Of a DNA stretch of 64,000 nt, positions 25,427-34,497 are shown one piece after another. Under the pieces are notes generated by a model. That model had not been told where the DNA came from. It searched no databases and saw nothing but the letters and a program-made list of their open reading frames with translations. The position numbers and the translations under genes were made by a program. Every line of letters begins with the position of its first letter. Position 1 is the first letter of the stretch. The stretch comes from JASGDN01 sp049840815. GTDB lineage: Bacteria; Chloroflexota; Chloroflexia; Thermomicrobiales; UBA6265. The DNA is taken from NCBI GenBank assembly GCA_049840815.1, contig JASGJI010000005.1:62001-126000 (forward strand), read 5' to 3'.

Positions 25427-27753
25427 CGCATTCTCCCCGAGCGGATGAGGCTGAGAATGCCCAGCAGGGTGATGGCGATCACGGTGATCTCCCCCATCGT
25501 GTCGAAGCCACGGAAGTCAGCGAGCACCACGGTCACGACGGCCTTGCCGTGTGCGAGCGGCGTGAGCGCGGCGTGCGTATCGATCATCTCGGTGTTGGTG
25601 CTCGTTCGCGAGAGCGTCCCCCACGCCACCACGAAGGCCATCGCCCCGGCAATCGAGGCCAGAATGACATCGCGCCGGGTATGGCGGCCCTTGCCACGTG
25701 GCCGCGACTCATAGCGCAGGATGCGACGCGGCATCAGCAGCAGCATGCCCAGGAAGATCAGCGAGAAGAGCGTCTCCACCAGCACCGCGACCAGCGCGAC
25801 ATCGGGTGCCCCCATGAACGCATAGATCACGCAAAGGCTGAACCCGACGCAGGAGAGCGTGATCGCCAGCCGCAGGTGATCGCGCGGGATCGTCACCGCG
25901 AGCCCACTCAACACCGTCGCCACAATCATCGTGATGATCGGAATATCGCCCCGGTCGATGGTTCCGAACTCGAAGGCATCGCTATTCGGCGTCACGATCA
26001 CCGCGATCCCCACCAGCACCCCGGCAGGCAGGAAGATCGTCGCGACGCGGCTCCGCAGGTCACGCACCTCGAAGCGGTGCAGCGCATCCGACACCCGTTC
26101 GATCCCGGAGAGCGCTTCGCGGTAGATCCGCTCCGGTCCGATCCGCTCTCCGAGCCGCGCCAGCGCATTCGCCGGTCCCCACCAGATCCGCCGCGTCAGC
26201 AGCAGCGTGATCCCGGTGGCCCACGTCACCACAGCCATGATGTTCTCGGCCCGCGTGTCGAAGTGATAGGCGACGTGGACTTCCTCGGCGCGGTTCGCGA
26301 TCACGCTGGCCGCCTGCTCGGCGATCTCGGTGAACGGCACGGTCCAGATGCCGCCGACGATGGTGATGGCCCCAAGGACCCCGATCGGCCAGAGCAGCCG
26401 CCCTGGCAGCGGCTTCGCCTCACCCTTCGGCTCGCCCAGGAAGATCGCGATCCAGAAGCGGCTGATGTACGTGAAGGTCAGCGCCGCCCCGGCCACCGTC
26501 AGCACGGCGTACTGGATACCCCGCGCGCTTCCCGCGGCGAAAAACAACTCGTCCTTGAAGAATCCGAGCGTCGCCGGCAGGCCGATCATCCCCGCTGCCG
26601 AGGCCGCGCTGGCGATAGCCAGCACCGGTTGCGCACGCAACAGGCCCCCGACCTCGGAAAGCTTCTTCGCCCCGGTCGACTCCGTGACCGAACCGGCGGT
26701 CAGGAAAAGGGCGCTCTTCGCAAGGGCATGCGCGAGGACGTAGAGCGAGACACCGGCGAACCCGTAGTGCCCGCCCAGCCCATACATCGCGACGATGTAC
26801 CCGTACTGCGAGATCGTGGAGTATGCGAGTACCTGCTTCAGCACGTCCCGCGTGAGGGCGAGGATGCCACCGATCACCATCGATGCCACGCCCACGATCA
26901 GGAGCGACTGCGTCAGCCACCCGTAGCGGTCGACGAGCGGCTCGAATCGCCCGATCAGGAAGACGCCCGCCGCGACCATCGCCGCCGAGTGCAGATAGGC
27001 GGAGACCGGCGTCGGCGCGGCCATCGCCTTCGGCAGCCAGAAGTGGAACGGCACCTGCGCGCTCTTCGCGATCGCTCCCAGGCAGATCAGCGCGATCCCG
27101 ATGCCCATCGGGGAACTGGTTCCCGGCTGGGCGATGATCTCGGGCAGCGAGAACGTCCCTGTCTCCCGAAACAGGATGAGCATCCCGATCAGGACGAAGA
27201 TCGCCGTGATACCCGTCACCAGCAACGCCATCATCGCCGAGTTGCGCGATTCCGGATCGTCGCGGTCGTAGCCGATCAGGTAGAAGGACGCAATTGCCGT
27301 GAGGTCCCAGAACACGAAGATCAGGATCATGTCCTGCGCCATCACCAGCCCGGCCATCGCTGCCATGAAGAGCAGCAGGAAGCCGAAGAAGCGCGGCAGT
27401 TCGGTATCGGGGCGGTGGTGATGGTGAAGGTGCAGGGGGATGTAGACGCTGGCGTAGATCACGACCGCCAGGCCGATGCCCGTGGCGAGCAGCGCGTACT
27501 CCCGCGCCAGGCCATCAAGCGTCAACGTGAAGCGGTAGCCAAGAGTCGGAGCCCAGGCGTGGTCGAACGTGGCATCCGGCTGCGTGTAGGACCACAGGAC
27601 GGCGAGGAAGGCGAGCGCGGTGGTGACGATGGCGATGGATGGCACCGCCCGCGGCCGGACGAGCCCGACCACGGTGACCGCTGCTGGCGCGAGGAACGCA
27701 AGGCACAGCAACAGAATGGCGGGGTTGGTTCCGTTCGTCAGCCCGTCAATCAC
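25423..27753 (-). CDS. mrpA: Mrp Na+/H+ antiporter subunit A
   Basis: A 776-aa largest subunit of the Mrp complex. The N-terminal part is homologous to NuoL (about fourteen helices, with the Glu-bearing 'IFVFWDLTAIASFYLIGY', 'KSAQVPFHFWLPKAMAAPTPVSAYLHSAAMV' and 'LAHALAKSALFLTAG'). The C-terminal part carries the MrpA-specific helices, including 'GAPDVALVAVLVETLFSLIFLGML' and the final MbhE-like 'FRGFDTMGEITVIAITLLGI'. The start is a GTG at 27753. It is the first gene of the seven-gene operon; a 317-base upstream region separates it from the preceding gene. Confidence 0.95.
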   Translation of the reverse strand: MIDGLTNGTNPAILLLCLAFLAPAAVTVVGLVRPRAVPSIAIVTTALAFLAVLWSYTQPDATFDHAWAPTLGYRFTLTLDGLAREYALLATGIGLAVVIYASVYIPLHLHHHHRPDTELPRFFGFLLLFMAAMAGLVMAQDMILIFVFWDLTAIASFYLIGYDRDDPESRNSAMMALLVTGITAIFVLIGMLILFRETGTFSLPEIIAQPGTSSPMGIGIALICLGAIAKSAQVPFHFWLPKAMAAPTPVSAYLHSAAMVAAGVFLIGRFEPLVDRYGWLTQSLLIVGVASMVIGGILALTRDVLKQVLAYSTISQYGYIVAMYGLGGHYGFAGVSLYVLAHALAKSALFLTAGSVTESTGAKKLSEVGGLLRAQPVLAIASAASAAGMIGLPATLGFFKDELFFAAGSARGIQYAVLTVAGAALTFTYISRFWIAIFLGEPKGEAKPLPGRLLWPIGVLGAITIVGGIWTVPFTEIAEQAASVIANRAEEVHVAYHFDTRAENIMAVVTWATGITLLLTRRIWWGPANALARLGERIGPERIYREALSGIERVSDALHRFEVRDLRSRVATIFLPAGVLVGIAVIVTPNSDAFEFGTIDRGDIPIITMIVATVLSGLAVTIPRDHLRLAITLSCVGFSLCVIYAFMGAPDVALVAVLVETLFSLIFLGMLLLMPRRILRYESRPRGKGRHTRRDVILASIAGAMAFVVAWGTLSRTSTNTEMIDTHAALTPLAHGKAVVTVVLADFRGFDTMGEITVIAITLLGILSLIRSGRMR

Positions 27754-28070
27754 GGTGCATCCTGTCCTCGTCTGCGATAGCTATCCTTCGGATGCCTGCG
27801 TCACGTCAATGCCACCTGACGGCAATCTTGCCACAGCTGACGCGAAAAATGGGCGCGCGAGTCGCTCACGGGTGATCGGCGAGGCCGATCGCTCGAATCC
27901 CACCGAAACGGGATTGTCGACGGAAACGCGTCGGAAGTGAGCGGGAAGGTCGTACGATGCCCGTCGGGAATCCCACGCGCTGCCACCCCATTGGCAACGA
28001 CACCGCTCATCAACGCTCGATCAACTATAGCATCCGAATCCCGACCGGCCCGGACCGAATGGGTAGCGGC
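27754..28070. other. mrp operon leader region, no gene seen
   Basis: A 317-base non-coding stretch. An extended -10 near 28030-28024 would give an mRNA leader of about 260 bases, long enough for regulation. It contains a perfect 7-bp hairpin (27874-27880 / 27884-27890, GATCGGC arms). I do not recognise a known riboswitch. Confidence 0.5.
28024..28032 (-). promoter_or_regulatory. Extended -10 promoter for the mrp operon
   Basis: TGC-TATAGT on the minus strand, matching the TGn extended -10 form with five of six hexamer bases. No good -35 is seen, which is common for extended -10 promoters. Confidence 0.4.
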
Positions 28071-29300
28071 TCACGCATACGGGAAGTGCATGTCCTCCTC
28101 GTCGTCGGGCATGAAGACCGGCGCGGACGGCCGGTTCGGCGACGTCGTCACGGCTGGGGACAATCCGGCCACCGACGACACGAAGGCTTCACCGATCATG
28201 CCCTCCGGTGCCAGCACGGTCGCGTACAGCTCTGCGATCTGCCGCCGCGCCGGCACACCAAGCGCATCGAACCGGGTCGCCCCTGCCGGACTCAGCCGCG
28301 ACCGGAACGCCCAGATCGCCCGCGCCTCCGCCCGTTCCATCACCGCGCGGGCGTCGCGGGGGACGCTCCACTCGACACACGTCCGGTCGATGCCGGCCTC
28401 GTCCAACGGCAGCAACGCGCCCTCGACAAATCCGAGCGCCGTGGTGATCGTCGCCGCATCCGATGACACGGGAGCGATCGATGCCGCCGCACTCGCAACA
28501 TCGTTCTCCGATGCGCCGGCCACTGGCATCAGCGAGACGCCGGATGCGACCGGCGTGGACGCCACGCTCGTCCGCATCGGGGAGGACGCAGCGACTCCCT
28601 CCGGACGACGCGTCCAGAGCACGCCCACGAAGATGATCGCCACACCGATCGACATCGCGATGTAGAGATACTCGTAGTGCCCCAGGCGGGTAAGGCTGCC
28701 TCCGGCGGCCACCGCCAGCGTACCGAGGGCGATCATCAGGCAGCCGATCATGCGATTGCGCATGATGCCCTTCCGCCAGAACCTCCACGCCGAGTAGGCC
28801 GTTCCGCCAACGATGATGAGCGTGCCAATGGCATTGATCGCCACGGTCACCGCCACCATGAAGCCGTTCCGCTCGATCGCCTCCCAGCCGTCGTCCGCGA
28901 GGCGGGCACCATCGATCGGCGCGTTCACCACCAGCGAGACCCAGAACGCCGTTAGCAGGAGCGTCGCCCCCACACCGAAGCGTCGCATCGCGTTTGGCGC
29001 AAGCAGATAGAGTTCGCCAATGGCGAGATACATCACCACCAGCGCGGGACCGGTCGCGTAGTAGAGCCGCGCCAGCGGCTCGCTCCAGCCGAGCGAGCGT
29101 CCCGCTGCATCCGCTCCGGCAGCCAGCGCGAACATCAGGAAGGCCAACGCCCAGACGATCTTGTCGGGTCGCGGACGCGCTCGCGCATCCCGCGCCAGGA
29201 CGACGGCGCAGGCAAGGCTGATGATGGTGCAGACGATGGGGAAGATGATCACGGCTGGGGCATTCCCGGATGCGGCCAATGGCGATACCGGCGCTGGCAT
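28071..29300 (-). CDS. Seven-helix membrane protein with cytoplasmic C-terminal domain, unknown function
   Basis: A 409-aa protein. About seven hydrophobic segments occupy residues 15-235, arranged like 7-TM sensor or histidine-kinase input modules but without any recognisable output domain. A Ser/Ala/Val-rich linker follows, then a soluble region from about residue 285 ('TALGFVEGALLPLDEAGIDRTCVEW'). The end is acidic ('MPDDEEDMHF'). ATG at 29300. It is not recognised beyond this layout. It lies upstream of mrp on the same strand but with its own spacing. Confidence 0.75.
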   Translation of the reverse strand: MPAPVSPLAASGNAPAVIIFPIVCTIISLACAVVLARDARARPRPDKIVWALAFLMFALAAGADAAGRSLGWSEPLARLYYATGPALVVMYLAIGELYLLAPNAMRRFGVGATLLLTAFWVSLVVNAPIDGARLADDGWEAIERNGFMVAVTVAINAIGTLIIVGGTAYSAWRFWRKGIMRNRMIGCLMIALGTLAVAAGGSLTRLGHYEYLYIAMSIGVAIIFVGVLWTRRPEGVAASSPMRTSVASTPVASGVSLMPVAGASENDVASAAASIAPVSSDAATITTALGFVEGALLPLDEAGIDRTCVEWSVPRDARAVMERAEARAIWAFRSRLSPAGATRFDALGVPARRQIAELYATVLAPEGMIGEAFVSSVAGLSPAVTTSPNRPSAPVFMPDDEEDMHFPYA

Positions 29301-29487
29301 CGCTGGAATCCGACGGATTCACCGGCCATTGTACCGTCCGGGAGGGGAGAGGCGAGAGACGGTCGGAGTGAAGCCGGAGGACAGTGAACAGGAGTACCAC
29401 CCGCTCGCCCCACAGCGCCCTCCCCTCGTTCGCCGCCGTACACTCATCCCAGTGACGAGCCGCGCTTCATCCAAGGACAGCACCACG

Positions 29488-29877
29488 ATGCGGAACATGG
29501 ACTTCATCTTCTTCGACGGGCAAGCGGTCCGCCTTACCTCCATCAGCCAGGACGGCGACCGCCTCTCGCTCGTTGTCATCGTGCGTGGCAGCGGCGGATA
29601 CGACGAAATGCAGACACTTCTTGGGCGCGACTCGTTCGAGGTCACACTGGGCGACGATCCTCCCCGCCGCATGCAGGTGGCAGCGGTCGATCTTCGCAGT
29701 ACCGGAACCGGCGCCACCGCCATCCACCGCTTCGGTATCATGCTCGAACCCGCTCAGGACACCTCCCCAGATGTCGCCGCCGACGACGAAGCCCTGACGC
29801 GCCAGCTCGCCCGGATCGAACGCAAGCTGGACGCGATCATCGCCCGCCTTGATGCCGACACCCGGATGCCCTTTTGA
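29488..29877 (+). CDS. Hypothetical 129-aa soluble protein
   Basis: Not recognised. The ATG at 29488 follows AAGGACAG at good spacing; an in-frame frame further upstream looks non-coding. The first two thirds form a beta-rich domain ('GQAVRLTSISQDGDRLSLVV', 'FGIMLEP'). The end is a short charged helix ('QLARIERKLDAIIARLDA') like a coiled-coil dimerisation tail. No signal or membrane segment. It is isolated between oppositely oriented genes. Confidence 0.6.
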   Translation: MRNMDFIFFDGQAVRLTSISQDGDRLSLVVIVRGSGGYDEMQTLLGRDSFEVTLGDDPPRRMQVAAVDLRSTGTGATAIHRFGIMLEPAQDTSPDVAADDEALTRQLARIERKLDAIIARLDADTRMPF

Positions 29878-29960
29878 TCCCAGCCTCACGACGCACCGAT
29901 CCCCGGACGCGCGTGCGCATCCGGGGATCGTCCTGCTCATGTCCAGGCAGCAGCCGGAGG

Positions 29961-30497
29961 CTACTCCGCCTTGGGATCGGTCGCCTCGGCGGCTTCCTCA
30001 GCCGATTCCTCCGCGTCGTCGGCCTGCTCGGCGACCTCGTCCCGCGCTTCCGCGAGGGCGTCGACAGCCTCGTCCTTCTCGTTGGAGATCGTTTCAGAGA
30101 CCTTGGCGGCCGCGTCCGACGCCTTCGCCTTGAGCGTGTCGAGCGCACCACCAACGGAGTCGCCGCCAGGAACCACGCTGGAAACCTTCTCCGTGACATC
30201 ACTCGCCGTATGGGCGATCAGGTCGCGCGTTTCGGCTCCCCGGCGCGGCGCGAAGATCAGCGCCAGAATCGCGCCGACCACTGCTCCCACCAGGAACCCG
30301 CCGACGAACCCACGATTCGCGGCCCGGTCCTCGGCCTCCCGCACCACCGGTGATTCGAGGATCACCTGCTTCGGCAGGCGCTCGGCCAGCGCGGACAGGT
30401 CCACCCGGTCGGTCAAGGTATGCAGATCGAGATGATCGAACCGCTTGCGAAGCTGCCGCGCCGCCTCTCTCGCGACCAGATCGGATATATCAGGCAT
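29961..30497 (-). CDS. YtxH-like envelope stress protein
   Basis: A 178-aa protein with one central membrane helix in the YtxH/GvpP pattern 'GFVGGFLVGAVVGAILALIFAPRRGAETR' (residues about 76-104). It is followed by a long Ala/Glu/Asp/Lys-rich helical tail like late-embryogenesis-type repeats. The N-terminal 70 residues are soluble and helical. GGGGAGG just precedes the ATG at 30497. Family members accompany general stress responses. It follows a small membrane protein gene on the same strand, separated by a long hairpin. Confidence 0.82.
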   Translation of the reverse strand: MPDISDLVAREAARQLRKRFDHLDLHTLTDRVDLSALAERLPKQVILESPVVREAEDRAANRGFVGGFLVGAVVGAILALIFAPRRGAETRDLIAHTASDVTEKVSSVVPGGDSVGGALDTLKAKASDAAAKVSETISNEKDEAVDALAEARDEVAEQADDAEESAEEAAEATDPKAE

Positions 30498-30541
30498 GCC
30501 AGACCTCCCCTGGCGCCAACGAGCGCCATCGCGAACACCAT

Positions 30542-30570
30542 GGGGGCAGGGCTCTGCGAGCCCTGCCCCC
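30542..30570 (-). terminator. Perfect GC hairpin between the two small envelope genes
   Basis: A 13-bp stem GGGGGCAGGGCTC / GAGCCCTGCCCCC with a TGC loop, just past the stop of the 132-aa gene. No T-run, so it may be partial attenuation rather than full termination. Confidence 0.6.
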
Positions 30571-30575
30571 ATCAC

Positions 30576-30974
30576 CTAGATCTTCGGACGCTTGGCCTTC
30601 CCGGCCACAACCTTCCCCATCGACCGCCACTTGGAATATTGCCCGGCGGCGGAGATGATCGGCTTCACGGCCTCCTCCGAGATGAACTCGGTGGTGCCAC
30701 GCACCTGCTTCACCGTGCCGGTCGCCTCCTCCAGCAGCGGAATCACGCGATCCTTCACCTGGATCACCAGGAACACCAGCGCCGCGACCACCGCCGCGAG
30801 CAGGATCACGGTGATCAGGAAGAGGAACGTGATGAAGATGATCGAGATATCGCGCAGCCGCTCCAGGGCCGACTGGCCATCGCCACCAAGCAGGTAGAGC
30901 ACCACGATGATGATGACGAAGAGCAGCAATGCCGCAATCCCGGCAAAGATCCCCTTCTTCTTGATGTCATCCAT
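30576..30974 (-). CDS. Two-helix membrane protein, unknown function
   Basis: A 132-aa protein with two N-terminal membrane helices ('IFAGIAALLLFVIIIVVLYLL' and 'IFITFLFLITVILLAAVVAALVFLVI') and a basic cytoplasmic tail with a helical stretch ('LLEEATGTVKQVRGTTEFISEE'). That tail layout recalls DUF948-type proteins. ATG at 30974, preceded by GGGAGGG at slightly long distance. It is probably co-transcribed with the YtxH-like gene. Confidence 0.72.
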   Translation of the reverse strand: MDDIKKKGIFAGIAALLLFVIIIVVLYLLGGDGQSALERLRDISIIFITFLFLITVILLAAVVAALVFLVIQVKDRVIPLLEEATGTVKQVRGTTEFISEEAVKPIISAAGQYSKWRSMGKVVAGKAKRPKI

Positions 30975-31128
30975 ACGAGCGTTCGTCCCTCCCTGTCGGT
31001 TGTCGTCGTCGAGGCGCCGGACCCGTCCGGCCGCCGCTGCATTCATCGAGGCCTATTGTGCATGACACAGGCAATCCCTGCGACTTTCCGGAGAGAATCG
31101 CAGGGATCGGGCCAATGGACGAATCGTC

Positions 31129-32382
31129 CTATGCGGTTGCTACAAGATCGGGCGCATCAACCACGTCGGTCGCACCCCGCCGGGCGACGGCTTGGATCGT
31201 CCCACCGCCGAGCACCTCGTCCCCGCGATAGAAGACGACGGCCTGTCCCGGCGAGGCAATCGGCCCTCGCTCGCCCGTCATCGTCGCCGTCGCGATCCGC
31301 TCGCGAGCATCCCCGAGCGCAATCCGCGCCGCCGCCGGTGCACCGCGATACCGCACCACCGCATCGGCAGCAAATGACTCGTCCGGCCATGTTCCCGCCG
31401 TCATCGAGACGTCGCCAATGGTCAGCGTCCGCGCTTCGGCCTCCTCCCGAGACCCCACCACCAGGTGGTTCGCCGAGGTATCGAGGTGCAGCACAAAGTA
31501 GGGCTTCGGCGCAGCGATGCCGATTCCCCGCCGCTGGCCGACGGTGTGATGCACCAGGCCTCGATGCGCCCCCACCACCGTGCCGTCGCTGGTGACGATC
31601 TCGCCGGGCACCGTCACGTCGGGGCGCCGTTCCGCCACGAAATCGGCGTACGAGCGGTTGCCGACGAAGCAGATCTCCTGGCTCTCCGCCTTGTCCGCCA
31701 CCGGGAGCCCATAGGCGCGGGCAAGCTCCCGCACTTCCGGCTTCGTCAGGTTCCCCAACGGGAACTGGATGAAGGAGAGCTGATCCTGATCGAGTGTGTA
31801 GAGGACGTAGCTCTGGTCTTTCCGCGCATCGACCGCTCGCAGAAGGCGATACTGCTCCGCCCCGGAGGCATCGACATCCTTCACGATCCGCGCGTAATGC
31901 CCGGTGGCAAGGCAATCCGCCCCCAGCAATCGCGCCCGCTGCACGAGATGGCGGAACTTGACGTGCCGGTTGCACTCCAGGCACGGATTCGGCGTCCGCC
32001 CGGCAGCGTACTCATCCACGAACTTCTGGATCACCGCGCCGCCGAACTCGATCTCCATGTTCACGGCGTAGAACGGCACGCCAATCGTCGCGCAGGTCGC
32101 GCGGGCGTCGTCCATGGCCGGAATCCCGCAACACGGATTCGCGCGGTGATCCTCATCGTCCGGCGAAAAGAGGCGGAGGTTCATGCCGATCACGCGGTAG
32201 CCACGTTCACGCATCAGGAGCGCCGTGACCGCGCTATCGACCCCGCCACTCATGGCGACGACAACGGTGCGTCCGGCCCCATCACGCGGGCCGATCTTCT
32301 CCTCGGTCAGCAGATGCTCGACATCGGCGCGAGCAAAAGCATCGAGCGTTTCGATGGATGGGGAGGTATCGAGGGTGGTCAT
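31129..32382 (-). CDS. mnmA: tRNA-specific 2-thiouridylase
   Basis: Makes the 2-thiouridine at the wobble position of Lys, Glu and Gln tRNAs. The ATP-pyrophosphatase P-loop is 'AMSGGVDSA' near residue 44. The catalytic Cys pair is in 'PNPCLECNRHVKF' and 'ESQEICFVG', with 'HHTVGQRRGIGI' between them and the barrel domain after. The ATG at 32382 gives 417 aa, about 35 residues longer at the N-terminus than E. coli MnmA. Its Shine-Dalgarno is weak, so the start is uncertain. Divergent from dnaA. Confidence 0.94.
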   Translation of the reverse strand: MTTLDTSPSIETLDAFARADVEHLLTEEKIGPRDGAGRTVVVAMSGGVDSAVTALLMRERGYRVIGMNLRLFSPDDEDHRANPCCGIPAMDDARATCATIGVPFYAVNMEIEFGGAVIQKFVDEYAAGRTPNPCLECNRHVKFRHLVQRARLLGADCLATGHYARIVKDVDASGAEQYRLLRAVDARKDQSYVLYTLDQDQLSFIQFPLGNLTKPEVRELARAYGLPVADKAESQEICFVGNRSYADFVAERRPDVTVPGEIVTSDGTVVGAHRGLVHHTVGQRRGIGIAAPKPYFVLHLDTSANHLVVGSREEAEARTLTIGDVSMTAGTWPDESFAADAVVRYRGAPAAARIALGDARERIATATMTGERGPIASPGQAVVFYRGDEVLGGGTIQAVARRGATDVVDAPDLVATA

Positions 32383-32952
32383 GGGAAGTCGCCTGGACCC
32401 TGGGGTGGAATGAATGCAGCACGGCGGGTGGTTGCGGAGGTGAAGATCGGCGGATACGACACTACCGCCTCCTCGTCGATCTGGTGGCGGGCAGAGTGTA
32501 GCATGCGACGTGAGGAGTGAGGACCCAGAAGTGAGGAGTGAGAAGGCGGGGCTTTCACGAGTCACGCACAGCGGATCGTCGCGCTTCTCTCACCTCCCGC
32601 CTCGTCTCGTGTGTTGCATGTTCGGAGACGGGTCGGTGTCCTGCCTTGCAAGGGATCTCGCACCGAAAGGGGATGATGCATTGGTGTATGGCCTGCGGGC
32701 TGCGTGGGCGCCAACGCCGGCCCGATACGCGACGGCGCGTTCTCCACCCGCGTCAGCCAGGCATGCGTCAGTTCATCCGGATTTGAGATCACCACCTTCG
32801 ACCGACGCGAAGTCCACAATGCGACAGGCGTCTCACTCCTCACTTCTCTCGCCTCTCACCTCACCCCCCTCGCCAGATCGCCGGAGTTATGGCACACTAG
32901 AACGTGTTTATGATGTACGTACACTCTTGGTGTGGGGTTGGGTTGGGCTGTG
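32383..32952. other. mnmA-dnaA divergent intergenic region with inverted repeats
   Basis: A 570-base region without a convincing gene. It holds tandem GTGAGGAGTGAG units (32511-32543) and their reverse complement (32831-32847). A likely dnaA -10 TATGAT lies at 32909-32914. I could not find clustered DnaA boxes; one weak six-of-nine match (AAGTCCACA) lies near 32810. Confidence 0.55.
32527..32847. repeat. 17-bp perfect inverted repeat flanking about 290 bases
   Basis: AGAAGTGAGGAGTGAGA at 32527-32543 is exactly complementary to 32831-32847. A second unit of the same motif stands beside each arm (left 32511-32524, right 'CTCTCACCTCAC'). It may be a miniature element or a structured origin-proximal region. 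Confidence 0.6.
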
Positions 32953-34497
32953 ATGGACTCGGAGGACAGGACAACAGGTAGCGCGAACGCCTCGGACGGC
33001 GTCAGCGTCGGACGCAGCCAGCTCTGGCAGGCAACCCTTGCCGAGTTGCAGAAGACCGTGTCCGCCAGTTCCTTCCGCAACTACTTCCAGGACACCAAGC
33101 TGATCGCGATGGACGACGATACCGCCGTCGTCGCGGCACCCAGTCCGATCACGGCCAACACCCTCCAGCAACGCTTCCGTCCCCAGATCGAACGCACCAT
33201 CGAGGGCATCCTCGGTCGTCGCCTCGCCACCGAATACGTCGTCGGCAAGCGCGACGATGGAGTGGAACTCACCCCGCGCCGCCCGCTCAATCGTGGACGC
33301 GCCTTCGGATCGCGTGATCAGACGCCGGACGCCACCGAGCCGGAGACCGAATCGACACCTCCCCCAGCCGCGCCATCCCCCCTCTCGCGGGAGGCTCGCG
33401 GGAGCCGAATCGAGCGCGGCGGCAGTCACCTTGCCAACCGGCAGCTCTCGCTCGAATCGTCGGCCAGCGGCCTCAACCCACGCCTGACCTTCGATACCTA
33501 CGTCGTCGGTCCGTCGAACCAGTTCGCCCACGCGGCCTCGCTCGCCGTCGCGGAGCGGCCAGGACTCCAGGCGAACAACCCGTTCTTCGTGCATGGCGGC
33601 GTGGGCCTCGGCAAGACACACCTGATGCACGCCATCGGGCATCGCGCGCTGGAGTTGCAACCGAACCTCGCCATCATCTACGTGTCGTCCGAGACCTTCA
33701 CCAACGAGGTCATCAAGGCCATCCGCTCGCAACAGATGGAGCAGTTCCGGGAGCGCTATCGCTCCATCGACATCCTGATGATCGACGACATCCAGTTCAT
33801 CGCCGGCAAGGAGAGTACGCAGGAGGAGTTCTTCCATACCTTCAACGCGCTCTACCAGAGCGGCAAGCAGATCATCATCTCCAGCGACAAGCCGCCGAAA
33901 GCGATCGCCGCGCTGGAGGAACGCATGCGCTCCCGCTTCGATGGCGGCCTCGTCGCCGATGTGCAATCGCCGAACTACGAGATGCGGATGGCCATCATCC
34001 GCTCCAAGGCCGACGAACGCGGCGTGCGCGTGGCGGACGACATCATCCAGTACATCGCCAGCAAGGATCAGACGAACATCCGCGAGTTGGAAGGCGCGCT
34101 CAACAAGATCCTGATGATGGCCCAGATCGCCAACCGTCCGCTCAGCCTTCAGCTGGCGATGGAGGCACTCTCCGATCTCACCAACGCCACCCGCACCGGC
34201 GCCATCCGCAGCGACGATGTGATCGGCGCGGTGATCGCCTACTATCAGGTCACGGAAAAGGACCTCTTCGGACGCCAGCGCAAGCGCGAGATCGTCCTCC
34301 CCCGGCAGGTCGCGATGTACCTGCTGCGGGAAGAGACGGACAGCTCGCTTAGCGAGATCGGCGCGGTGCTCGGTGGCCGCGATCACACCACCGTCATCCA
34401 CGGTATCGAGAAGATCGAGAACCTGCTGGAGAGCGATGTCAACCTGCGCGGCCAGCTGATGAGCATCCGCGAATCGCTCCTCACGAGCCGCCGATGA
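32953..34497 (+). CDS. dnaA: Chromosomal replication initiator protein DnaA
   Basis: Binds DnaA boxes at oriC and melts the origin in its ATP form. It is 514 aa: domain I ('LWQATLAELQKTVSASSFRNYF'), a Pro/Ser/Arg-rich linker domain II, and domain III with Walker A 'GGVGLGKTHLMHA', Walker B 'ILMIDDIQFIAGK' and sensor 'FEERMRSRF'-like 'LEERMRSRFDGGL'. Domain IV carries the box-binding signature 'GGRDHTTVIHGIEKI'. The ATG at 32953 is chosen; a GTG at 32932 would add seven residues. dnaN does not follow, unlike many bacteria. A coupled Nudix gene comes next. Confidence 0.97.
   Translation: MDSEDRTTGSANASDGVSVGRSQLWQATLAELQKTVSASSFRNYFQDTKLIAMDDDTAVVAAPSPITANTLQQRFRPQIERTIEGILGRRLATEYVVGKRDDGVELTPRRPLNRGRAFGSRDQTPDATEPETESTPPPAAPSPLSREARGSRIERGGSHLANRQLSLESSASGLNPRLTFDTYVVGPSNQFAHAASLAVAERPGLQANNPFFVHGGVGLGKTHLMHAIGHRALELQPNLAIIYVSSETFTNEVIKAIRSQQMEQFRERYRSIDILMIDDIQFIAGKESTQEEFFHTFNALYQSGKQIIISSDKPPKAIAALEERMRSRFDGGLVADVQSPNYEMRMAIIRSKADERGVRVADDIIQYIASKDQTNIRELEGALNKILMMAQIANRPLSLQLAMEALSDLTNATRTGAIRSDDVIGAVIAYYQVTEKDLFGRQRKREIVLPRQVAMYLLREETDSSLSEIGAVLGGRDHTTVIHGIEKIENLLESDVNLRGQLMSIRESLLTSRR

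Noticed and set aside
25411..27780. 789-codon plus-strand frame across mrpA
   Set aside because: Antisense to a fully conserved MrpA; composition dominated by Arg, Asp, His and Gln.
27801..28013. 70-codon minus-strand frame in the mrp leader
   Set aside because: No ribosome site and no conserved character; more likely untranslated leader.
32383..32952. Replication origin beside dnaA
   Set aside because: Only one weak DnaA-box-like site and no clear AT-rich unwinding stretch; GC skew could not be computed.
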